A stretch of DNA of 6,779 bases, taken from contig DBCX01000034.1 in NCBI GenBank assembly GCA_002293275.1, positions 3,216 through 9,994 on the forward strand. The letters run 5' to 3'. Under the pieces are notes generated by a model. That model was not told where the DNA came from. It searched no databases and saw only the letters and a program-made list of their open reading frames with translations. Position 1 is the stretch's first letter, and every line of letters starts with the position of its first letter. Shown here piece by piece: positions 1 through 6,400 of the stretch. Made by a program: the position numbers and the translations under genes. Origin of the DNA: Cyanobacteria bacterium UBA947. GTDB taxonomy: Bacteria; Cyanobacteriota; Vampirovibrionia; Gastranaerophilales; Gastranaerophilaceae.

Positions 1-233
1 CCGGCCGCACACACCAGATCCGCGCGCATTTGAGCCATCTTAAATGTCCGATTTACAACGATACAATGTACGGCTCGGGCAAGGGCAAGGTCAAGACAGG
101 CGAGCAGGTTTTGCAATCGTTTTACCTGCGCTTTACAAAACCGTTCAAGGATGAGATAATGGAGTTTGAAATTGAACCGGATGAGAAAATAAAGAAAGTT
201 TTGGGGTATTTTGAAAATCTTGGGGGTAAATGA
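1..233 (+). CDS. RluA-family pseudouridine synthase, C-terminal fragment
   Basis: This is the 3' end of a gene cut by the left edge; the first complete codon begins at position 3 and TAA/TGA-type termination is by TGA at 231-233. The 76 visible residues open with GRTHQIRAHL, the conserved late motif of the RluA/RluC/RluD pseudouridine synthase catalytic domain. This is followed by a variant of the usual G-D-x-x-Y-G motif (NDTMYG) and a short C-terminal tail. Family members convert specific uridines in 23S rRNA or tRNA to pseudouridine in the cytoplasm. The catalytic Asp motif (H-R-L-D) and any S4 domain lie upstream and are not visible, so the exact target and subfamily cannot be assigned. 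The aroQ gene starts 17 bases downstream on the same strand, suggesting co-transcription. Family assignment is secure; specificity is not. Confidence 0.9.
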   Translation, partial: GRTHQIRAHLSHLKCPIYNDTMYGSGKGKVKTGEQVLQSFYLRFTKPFKDEIMEFEIEPDEKIKKVLGYFENLGGK

Positions 234-236
234 AAT

Positions 237-242
237 GGGGAG
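237..242 (+). promoter_or_regulatory. Ribosome binding site of aroQ, supporting a TTG start
   Basis: GGGGAG lies 8 bases before the TTG at 251. It decides the start: an in-frame TAA (248-250) sits immediately before the TTG, and the next in-frame start candidates would remove part of the active-site strand. Confidence 0.7.
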
Positions 243-250
243 ATATATAA

Positions 251-688
251 TTGCCTAAAATATTAGTGATAAACGGGGTGAATATGAATATGCTGGGGGT
301 GCGCGAGCCGGATAAATATGGCACGATGACGCTCAAAGAGCTGGAAAAAGACTTGTATGCGTACTCATTTGAGGAAAATTTTGAGCTGGAGACCTTCCAG
401 AGCAACTTTGAGGGCGAAATCGTTGAAAAGATACATGCCGCACGCGGCCAGTTTGACGGGATTGTGATTAACGCGGGTGCGCACACGCACACCAGTGTTG
501 CGATTGCAGATGCCATCGCGTCAGTTAATATCCCAACTGTTGAGGTTCACATGACAAACCTGTACAGCCGCGAGGAATACCGCCACAAATCATACATTGC
601 GCCGGTTTGCATCGGGCAAATCTGCGGGTTTGGGGCAAACAGCTATCGTTTGGGGATAAAAGCGCTTATTAGCGCAGCAACTCGTTAG
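251..688 (+). CDS. aroQ: Type II 3-dehydroquinate dehydratase (AroQ)
   Basis: This 145-residue protein has the usual length for the small dodecameric type II dehydroquinases. These convert 3-dehydroquinate to 3-dehydroshikimate, the third step of the shikimate pathway, in the cytoplasm. The N-terminal strand INGVNMNMLG (7-16) carries Asn11. The lid loop REPDKYG (18-24) supplies the catalytic Arg18 and Tyr23. FQSNFEGEIVEKIH (49-62) is the typical second motif. Asn74, His80, Glu98, His100, Arg107 and Arg111 match the known substrate-binding and catalytic positions, so the enzyme should be active. One departure is NAGAHTHTS at 74-82, where the family usually has Pro after the Asn and often Tyr before THTS. 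The start is TTG with a good ribosome binding site. The gene follows an rluA-type gene by 17 bases, and its last 20 bases overlap the end of the convergent minus-strand gene. Confidence 0.96.
   Translation: MPKILVINGVNMNMLGVREPDKYGTMTLKELEKDLYAYSFEENFELETFQSNFEGEIVEKIHAARGQFDGIVINAGAHTHTSVAIADAIASVNIPTVEVHMTNLYSREEYRHKSYIAPVCIGQICGFGANSYRLGIKALISAATR
656..675 (-). terminator. Possible weak terminator hairpin for the 96-residue minus-strand gene
   Basis: Read on the minus strand, GCGCT-AATA-AGCGC (675-662) forms a 5-bp, GC-rich hairpin followed directly by TTTTAT. The TAA stop of the minus-strand gene lies at the loop (671-669). The stem is short and the U-run is broken, so termination would be weak. 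The same bases code for the last residues of AroQ, so the structure may be accidental. Confidence 0.3.
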
Positions 689-959
689 TGAATGTTATTG
701 CTTTTTCATAGCTGACGCCTGCGTTAATCAGTCTATCTGTAAGGCTGTTAGCTGCTTCTACTTTACCGGGGTTTTTGGCCATAAATGCAATATCTGCGGC
801 TAGGTTATCACATTTGACGGTTGATTGCATTGCAGAGTTGTTCGTAAGCTCGTTAATCTGTGTTTTCCCGTGTTGTGCGGCTTTTCCTGACTCTTTTTTG
901 CCATTCTTGCCGCCAAATTGAACCGGCTGGGTATGTCCAACTTTATCAACTTCTCTCAT
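669..959 (-). CDS. Small hydrophilic protein of unknown function (96 aa)
   Basis: I do not recognise this protein. It has 96 residues, no signal peptide and no membrane segment. The first half is polar and rich in Gly, Lys, Gln and Asn (residues about 8-40), looks disordered, and is poor in large hydrophobic residues. The second half (about 50-96) looks helical, with Ala/Leu/Ile spacing and a C-terminal stretch ending in TNELLR. There is one Cys, near residue 50. It is judged real because AAAGGA (971-966) lies 6 bases before its ATG, an in-frame TGA a little upstream blocks a longer form, and most of its length faces no other gene. It is divergent from the kinase-like gene at 1080 and convergent with aroQ, overlapping it by 20 bases. 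A cytoplasmic location is inferred only from the lack of export signals. Confidence 0.72.
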   Translation of the reverse strand: MREVDKVGHTQPVQFGGKNGKKESGKAAQHGKTQINELTNNSAMQSTVKCDNLAADIAFMAKNPGKVEAANSLTDRLINAGVSYEKAITFTNELLR

Positions 960-965
960 AATACG

Positions 966-971
966 TCCTTT
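966..971 (-). promoter_or_regulatory. Ribosome binding site of the 96-residue minus-strand gene
   Basis: AAAGGA on the minus strand lies 6 bases before the ATG at 959-957. It is the main evidence that this small gene is translated from that ATG. Confidence 0.65.
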
Positions 972-994
972 CGTGTTCTTTCATATTAAAACCT

Positions 995-1025
995 ATAATA
1001 ACTTTTTTTTGTTAGCTGACATCAA
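995..1025 (-). promoter_or_regulatory. Possible promoter of the 96-residue minus-strand gene
   Basis: On the minus strand, TTGATG (1025-1020) and TATTAT (1000-995) resemble sigma-70 -35 and -10 boxes. The spacer is 19 bases, longer than the preferred 17, and contains an A-run. Transcription would begin near 988, about 29 bases before the start codon. Confidence 0.3.
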
Positions 1026-1040
1026 AAATTTGCAAAACTT

Positions 1041-1066
1041 TACAATTTATGATAACATATACTGTA
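1041..1066. promoter_or_regulatory. 26-base imperfect palindrome, candidate operator
   Basis: The two 13-base halves, TACAATTTATGAT and the reverse complement of AACATATACTGTA, match at 10 of 13 positions around a centre between 1053 and 1054. The outer arms TACA/TGTA and inner arms TATG/CATA are perfect. It ends directly before the ribosome binding site of the kinase-like gene and lies in a divergent intergenic region, as expected for a dimeric repressor site. TATGAT (1048-1053) and TATACT (1058-1063) inside it are -10-like, but neither has a convincing -35 box at normal spacing. AT-rich DNA can yield such symmetry by chance. Confidence 0.35.
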
Positions 1067-1073
1067 GAAGGAG
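1067..1073 (+). promoter_or_regulatory. Strong ribosome binding site of the kinase-like gene
   Basis: GAAGGAG lies 6 bases before the ATG at 1080. An in-frame TAG at 1065-1067 excludes a longer N terminus. Confidence 0.8.
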
Positions 1074-1079
1074 CGCAAG

Positions 1080-2162
1080 ATGAAACTGGGTAAGTTATTC
1101 AAACAAAACGAATCCGAAAACTTTAAAGACGTACTGCGCATGCTTCCTGACGCGGTCTTTATTGTTGAATTGACGGGCGAAATATCCTGGGTGAACCTTC
1201 GCGCGGTGGCTTTGTTTGAAACCTACCGTAAACCGCTTATCGGCAGCTTTTTTGACGAAATAGTCGCAAACGGGCTGCAGCTTGCCAGAAAATCCTATGA
1301 TGATGAAAAACCCGTTGCAACAGGCGCGTTCTCCAGAAGCGATGCGGAGATTTTTGTTGAATTGAGCGCGGGGCTTTATGATGACCAGTATTATATCACG
1401 GTGCGTGATATTACGACGCTTACCGAGCTGTTGAATTTGGCCGAAAATACCGGCAAACTTAATAAAGAAAAGAATTACATGCTGTGCAAGATCGCCAACG
1501 ATGTAAAATCGCCGCTGCAATCAATTTCAGGGTTTTCGCAGGCGCTGATTGACGGTTTGGGCGGGGAGCTTAACGAAAAACAGAGCAAATATATCAAAAT
1601 TATTAACAAAAACTCAACGGAACTCGCGTACTTTCTTGACAGGCTGTTTGAGTTTTCGTTTGTGGAATCAACTGTGTTCACTACCGAATACCGTAACTTT
1701 GACGTTGTAAACACTATCCAAAACGTTATTAAAACGCTTACTTTGACCTCCGGCACTCAGGAAATTACCGTTGACAGCGAGGGGTTGGGCAAGAAAATAA
1801 TTTATTCCGACGAAAATGCTATGAAAATAATCCTGCAAAATCTTATAGATGTCATGCTCAAAATGAGCGAGACCGGTATTATCAACGTTAAGGTGACGAA
1901 TTCCGTGGACGAGGACGAAGTCAGCGACAGATGTCAGGCTTCTATATCAGGTGTGGGTATCGGGGTTTCAGAGATGGAAAAAATTGACCTGTTTAATCCG
2001 TACGCGCTGCTGGAAAAATCAAACAGAAAAGGGCTGCTGCGCTCGATTAGTCTCGCAACGGTTGAGACACTGGTTAGAAAGCTCGGGGGTTCTGTCCGGC
2101 TTGAAACAAACACTGCGTTCGGCACGGCGTTTAACGTAAGTTTTCCGTGTGAAAAGGGGTAA
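1080..2162 (+). CDS. PAS domain histidine-kinase-like protein with degenerate catalytic sites
   Basis: This 360-residue protein has the layout of a soluble sensor histidine kinase and no membrane segment, so it is probably cytoplasmic. Residues about 16-113 form a PAS domain (LPDAVFIVELTGEISWVN near its start, ITVRDIT at its end). A short helical linker is followed by a HisKA-like dimerisation region (about 128-197) and a HATPase_c-like region (about 205-357). The H-box equivalent reads IANDVKSPLQSI, placing Asn140 where the phosphoacceptor His is normally found. In the N-box, NLIDVMLK puts Val258 in place of the second, Mg-binding Asn. In the G1 box, SGVGIG puts Gly291 in place of the ATP-binding Asp. 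The G2 glycines are replaced by RSIS (321-324). The ending GTAFNVSFP is kept. The fold is therefore retained while phosphotransfer is probably lost. No response regulator is visible. The ABC ATPase gene follows after 32 bases, likely in one operon. Confidence 0.88.
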   Translation: MKLGKLFKQNESENFKDVLRMLPDAVFIVELTGEISWVNLRAVALFETYRKPLIGSFFDEIVANGLQLARKSYDDEKPVATGAFSRSDAEIFVELSAGLYDDQYYITVRDITTLTELLNLAENTGKLNKEKNYMLCKIANDVKSPLQSISGFSQALIDGLGGELNEKQSKYIKIINKNSTELAYFLDRLFEFSFVESTVFTTEYRNFDVVNTIQNVIKTLTLTSGTQEITVDSEGLGKKIIYSDENAMKIILQNLIDVMLKMSETGIINVKVTNSVDEDEVSDRCQASISGVGIGVSEMEKIDLFNPYALLEKSNRKGLLRSISLATVETLVRKLGGSVRLETNTAFGTAFNVSFPCEKG

Positions 2163-2183
2163 AGTATTAGAGAGGGAGCAGAA

Positions 2184-2188
2184 AAGGA
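2184..2188 (+). promoter_or_regulatory. Ribosome binding site of the ABC ATPase, supporting a GTG start
   Basis: AAGGA ends 6 bases before the GTG at 2195. An in-frame TAA at 2189-2191 leaves the GTG as the only start that keeps the full N-terminal strand of the ATPase. Confidence 0.7.
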
Positions 2189-2194
2189 TAAATT

Positions 2195-3196
2195 GTGAGC
2201 GGTGTTGTTTTAAAAAGTGTGAGTAAATCTTATGATGACAAAAAAGTTATCAATAAGGTGGATTTGACGGTAAAAGATAAGGAATTTTTGGTGCTGGTCG
2301 GGCCGTCCGGCTGCGGAAAATCAACGCTTTTGCGCATGATTGCGGGGTTGGAGGATATAACATCAGGGGATATCCGTATCGGCAGCACAAAAGTTAATAA
2401 TGTAGCGCCAAAAGATCGTGATATCGCGTTTGTGTTCCAAAGTTATGCGCTGTATCCGCACATGACCGTGCGTGAGAATATCGCGTTCGGGCTAAAAATG
2501 CGCAAAATTGACAAAAAAACTATTGACGAAAAAGTGGAAGAAGCCGCAAAGATTCTGGATTTGGGCGAGTATCTGGACAGAAAACCAAAGCAGTTGTCAG
2601 GCGGCCAGCGCCAGCGCGTTGCGCTCGGGCGCGCGATTGTTCGCAATCCGAAGGTCTTTTTGATGGATGAGCCGCTCTCAAATCTGGATGCAAAGCTGCG
2701 TGTCCAGATGCGATCCGAGATTAAAAAACTGCACCAAAAGCTGCGTACAACGTTTATTTATGTGACTCACGACCAGACAGAGGCGCTGACTATGGGCGAC
2801 AGGGTCGTTGTTCTGGACAAAGGCGTCATTCAGCAGGCTGCGGCGCCAGAGGAGATTTACAACAACCCCGCAAACACGTTTGTTGCATCGTTTATCGGCT
2901 CCCCGCAGATGAATTTTATTGATTGCGATAATGCACCAAAAGCCCTTTGCAAAAAAAACTGCGCCCGCATCGGAATCCGGCCGGAGAAAATGGTCACGGG
3001 CGGCAAGATACGATTCAAGGTTGACGTTAATATGACAGAACTTTTGGGCTCGGAGCAGATTGTTTATTTTGAAATCGGCGGTGCAAAATGCTGCGCTAAA
3101 ATCCCTGCAGATATTGAGGCTGCCGCGCGGTTGGAGCTGAGCATCCGCGAGGAAGATTTGTATTTTTTCAACGCCGCCGGAAAAAGGATAAAATAA
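2195..3196 (+). CDS. Sugar-type ABC transporter ATP-binding protein (MsmX/UgpC/MalK family)
   Basis: This 333-residue ATPase powers an ABC importer from the cytoplasmic face of the inner membrane. All catalytic motifs are intact: Walker A GPSGCGKST (36-44), Q-loop Gln82 in FVFQSYALYPHMTV, signature LSGGQ (134-138), Walker B VFLMDE (154-159), D-loop SNLD (162-165) and switch His192. YALYPHMTVRENIAFGL and the C-terminal GSPQMNF, IGIRPE and TELLGSE motifs are typical of carbohydrate importers of the CUT1 group, with a TOBE/OB-fold regulatory tail (about 240-333). The protein is shorter than MalK or MsmX (about 365-371). Much of the loss is in the linker between MNF (239-241) and IGIRPE (259-264), which holds three Cys (244, 252, 256); a CC pair follows at 299-300. 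No permease or binding protein gene is in the window, so it may serve transporters encoded elsewhere, as MsmX does in Bacillus. Substrate is unknown. Confidence 0.95.
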   Translation: MSGVVLKSVSKSYDDKKVINKVDLTVKDKEFLVLVGPSGCGKSTLLRMIAGLEDITSGDIRIGSTKVNNVAPKDRDIAFVFQSYALYPHMTVRENIAFGLKMRKIDKKTIDEKVEEAAKILDLGEYLDRKPKQLSGGQRQRVALGRAIVRNPKVFLMDEPLSNLDAKLRVQMRSEIKKLHQKLRTTFIYVTHDQTEALTMGDRVVVLDKGVIQQAAAPEEIYNNPANTFVASFIGSPQMNFIDCDNAPKALCKKNCARIGIRPEKMVTGGKIRFKVDVNMTELLGSEQIVYFEIGGAKCCAKIPADIEAAARLELSIREEDLYFFNAAGKRIK

Positions 3197-3331
3197 TCAC
3201 TTGTCCACGATTTTGTCAACCCAGATTATTGTTATGTTAAGCGGCTTGGCAAAAGGGTTTGTGGCCGCTTTTTTTGCAAGCTTGTCATAAAGGTTTATTT
3301 GCCGGGCAAGTTTTTTTGTATACGAAAGCAA
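3197..3331 (-). CDS. Possible small protein (44-47 aa), unknown function
   Basis: This minus-strand frame ends at TGA (3199-3197), directly abutting the TAA stop of the ABC ATPase with no gap. A near-perfect Shine-Dalgarno GGAGGT (3346-3341) lies 9-10 bases before a TTG at 3331 (44 residues). An ATG at 3340 would give 47 residues but sits only one base from GGAGG, too close for normal initiation, so the TTG is preferred. The peptide has a basic, amphipathic first half (YTKKLARQINLYDKLAKKAA) and a more hydrophobic end with ITIIWVDKIVDK. Codon choice resembles the neighbours. The frame runs through the terminator of the ABC operon, whose T-tract becomes a Lys-Lys codon pair here. I do not recognise the family, and this could be a chance frame. 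Confidence 0.45.
   Translation of the reverse strand: MLSYTKKLARQINLYDKLAKKAATNPFAKPLNITIIWVDKIVDK
3239..3275 (+). terminator. Rho-independent terminator of the kinase-like/ABC operon
   Basis: AAGCGGC (3239-3245) pairs with GCCGCTT (3264-3270), giving a 7-bp stem running into seven T residues (3269-3275). An inner stem CAAA/TTTG (3250-3253 with 3258-3261) closes an AGGG loop and leaves an internal bulge. It begins 42 bases after the ABC ATPase stop codon, the expected place. It also overlaps the possible minus-strand small gene. Confidence 0.62.
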
Positions 3332-3364
3332 GTTTATCATACCTCCATTGTACTTGGTTTACTA

Positions 3365-3393
3365 TTGTATATTATGCCCCTTTAAGATATAAT
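3365..3393 (+). promoter_or_regulatory. Promoter of the AsmA-like gene
   Basis: A perfect TATAAT -10 box (3388-3393) lies exactly 17 bases after a TTGTAT -35 box (3365-3370; only TTG matches consensus). Transcription would begin near 3400, about four bases before the ATG at 3404, giving a nearly leaderless mRNA. This agrees with the lack of a Shine-Dalgarno sequence before that ATG. Confidence 0.55.
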
Positions 3394-3403
3394 TTGGGTA
3401 TAT

Positions 3404-6400
3404 ATGAACAGAAAAATCGCATTAATTTTAGGGGTAATATTGTTGTTTTGCGGTGCGTACTTCTGGGTGCTGCCGGCGGTTATTAATGCGAATATGGCGC
3501 GGATAATTGATTTTGCAAGGGCCAAAACCGGATTTAATATCTCCGTGGTAAACCCGCGTATGACAAGAAATTTGGCGTTTAGCGCCGATGAGTTTGCTAT
3601 TTTAAACTCCGATAACACAAAAGCGTTGTACGTTGAAAAACCACTTGTAAAAGCGCTTCCTGCGATTGGCAAAATCCACGTGAACCGTTTTGACGCGCAG
3701 GATTTTAGTGTGAATTTTGTGCTGGGTGAGACCTTGAAACTGGGCGAATACGAGATTCCGAAGCTCCCCGATATGAGACTTAAAAATGTTCACGTGCGCT
3801 CATACAACGTTTCTGTTGATACCGCGGGAAAAAACCTGCAAATGCACGGGGAAAACCTTGATATTAAAGGGATTTCCGACAGGCTGGTGCTGCAAGGGCT
3901 AAAAATTACCGGCGCCGGGATTGATGCGAATCTGGACGGTGAAATAAATAAATTCAACGCGAAGTTTCCGGATTTGGATTTGAATTTGACATTGAACAGC
4001 GCGGATACGTCAAAACTCATAACGTTCTTGCCGGACAAGGATTTGAGTCCTGATATTAATATCCCCGAGCTTAAAAAAACAGGGTTTAACGGCAGAGCAG
4101 CAGGTGCGTTGAAGATTTCAGGCAGCGCGAAACAACCCGATGTCATCGGCGAAATCGTCATAACAAACGCCGGAATCCCTGCTACAACGGTTAAAGATGC
4201 GGTGATTAAACTTATCTTTGAAGGCGGTAAAATCGTTATGGATGTGGCTGTTCCGGTCGGCAAGGAAAAAGTTTTTGTCAAAGGCCCGTTGGAATTGTAT
4301 GGCGGCAAGAATGTTGATTTTACTATCACAAGCACGCAGAATGTGGATTTGAAACAGGCGCAAACGGTCTTGAACCCGCTGCACAAAATTTTGAGATTTG
4401 ATATGGGGCCGCTGCCTGTTATTGATTTAAAAGGGTTTGGCAACGTGATTTTGCACGTCACCGGCAACCGCGAAACTCCGCTGGTAAACGGCAAATTCAA
4501 TTTCAAAAACACCTCGGTATCGTTTTTGGATACGGAGGGTCTGACGGTGAAAAACGGGGCGGGGAGTCTTATTTTTGAAGGCACGGATATAAAAAGCGAC
4601 ATCAAAAGCGCCGACCTCAACGGAAAACCGCTGATAATTGAAGGAAAATTCACGGTCGCCGGCGATTTGGATTTGAAAATCCGCTCGGACGGGCAGGATC
4701 TGGCCGAGCTGGTAAAAGCCGTGCCATCGCCAATTACAACAGCCTCAGGGCTCGTTAATTTCAACGCGCACGTAACAGGAAAGGTCGTTGATTTTAACGA
4801 TATTGTGCCGAACAAAAATATTTTTGCAAAAGGGACGCTGGAATTTCTGGGGAACACGATTGATGCCGCGAAGGTTTCCGGCAAAGTGAATTTTGACAAA
4901 GATGCTGCGGATTTTGATTTGGAAACCGATATCGGGGGTTTAAAAATTAGCGGTGCGGGCGTTTTGAAGGACAAAAATCTGAACGCAAAAGGCAAGCTGC
5001 ATCTTGCGCAAAGCTATATACCGCTTGAGATTCGCAACAACACTCTGACGCTGAACAAAATCAATGCAATGTTTGATTCAATGCCGTTTATGATAGACGG
5101 AAAAATTACAAATATCGCTGTTGAGCCAAAATTTAATCTTTATCTCAATACGCGTGTGACGCAGGAGTTTCTTGACCAGTTTGTTAACGCAAAGGCGCTC
5201 TACCCGATAAAGGTCAAAGGTGATGTTGATTTGACATCGCGTTTGACGGGCGAACTTGGCAGCCTCAACGTGAAAAGCGAACTGGAGCTTGACGAGGATG
5301 CGCAGATTTATTATATGGGCGCGACAATCGGCGATCCGATGGCGCCTGTGAAAATCAATGTTGACAGCACAATGCTGCCCGAATCGTTGAAAATTAATTC
5401 GCTGCGCTACGACAAAATCGTTTCTTCCCAAAACAACCGGCCATACCCGACACCGCAGCTTAGTATGTCCGGGACGCTTAATTTTCTTGATAACAACAAC
5501 GTAGGGTTCCAAAATTTTAAGGTAAAAACCCAAACCCCGACGGATGCCAAGATTTTTAATATAATTTTTAGAAAACCGATTATGAAGCAAGGGCTTTTTA
5601 ACTCGGATTTGGTCATAAACGGTACGGCTGCTGACCCGAAAATCCTTGGCACATTTGATATTACAAGTATTGAGATGCCGTTTTTTGATGCGTTGATTAC
5701 CGATATCAATATGAGATTTAAACCCGGGATTGTTAACATAACCTCCAAAGGTGTTGTCGTGTCAAACCCGATGACCCTTGAAATTGCGGCCAAAAACAGT
5801 TTTCTGCCGCCGTATGTGATTAATGATTTGAAACTGGATATGGCGGATTTGGATATAAACAAAATAACCAATATGATGCGCGATTACGAGGTGGAAACCA
5901 TTCGCGGCAAGGGTAAATCTGAGGGTGAGTATATAGATATTACGCAGCTTGTTATCCGCAATGCCGTGATTCTTGCGGACAAAGTGACGGTTCGTAACAT
6001 CAACGCGGATAATTTTTCGGCGCATTTGAGCCTTGATAACAAATCGGCGCTGAATGTGAAAACGTTCAAGTTTGATATCGCAAACGGGCTGGTCAACGGT
6101 GATTTGAATTATAACCTGCTCAGCCACAATTCAAAATTGAATATTAATCTTCGCGACGCCAACGCATCAATGATGACAGAGGCGCTGTTTGATTTGAAAG
6201 GTCAGATTTACGGGTCAATGACAGGTGTTGCCAATCTGGCTTGCAGCGGCAAAACCTACGAAACCTGTTTGCAAACGCTTTCGGGGGCGGGCTCGTTTAA
6301 GGTTGCAAACGGCAAGATGCCAAAACTCGGGTCATTGGAGTATCTTTTAAAGGCCGGAAACCTTGTACAAGGCGGGTTTGGCGCGCTGTCGTTCAACAGT

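Noticed and set aside
946..984. 12-codon minus-strand leader frame (ATG at 984) overlapping the start of the 96-residue gene
   Set aside because: It has only a weak AGG as ribosome binding site and no regulatory codon run such as repeated Trp, His or Leu, so a leader peptide role is not supported.
994..999. Plus-strand TATAAT as a promoter of the kinase-like gene
   Set aside because: No -35-like sequence lies 16-18 bases upstream. The same bases read on the minus strand fit a -10 for the divergent gene somewhat better.
1011..1036. Short palindromes GTTAGCTGAC and TTTGCAAA
   Set aside because: At 8-10 bases in AT-rich DNA these are expected by chance, and neither is repeated nearby.
1095..1520. 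141-codon minus-strand open frame
   Set aside because: It is antisense to the PAS and linker region of the kinase-like gene, which has clear domain content. No motif is seen in the antisense product.
3446..3454. Cys16 in the AsmA-like N terminus as a lipoprotein cleavage site
   Set aside because: The residues before it are Leu-Leu-Phe, and Phe at -1 does not fit a lipobox. The family has an uncleaved anchor.
3259..3486. 75-codon plus-strand open frame across the terminator and into the AsmA-like gene
   Set aside because: It starts inside the terminator hairpin, crosses the promoter, and runs out of frame into the well-supported AsmA-like coding sequence.
3790..4995. 401-codon open frame on the minus strand
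   Set aside because: It lies wholly inside the AsmA-like gene in antisense. The product is a Ser/Phe/Pro-rich string with no domain, as expected from the reverse of a GC-biased coding frame. It has no distinct ribosome binding site that I can see.
5078..6127. Several overlapping minus-strand open frames of 120-170 codons
   Set aside because: All are antisense to the continuous AsmA-like frame, overlap each other, and show basic or Ile/Ser-rich composition without motifs; they are shadows.
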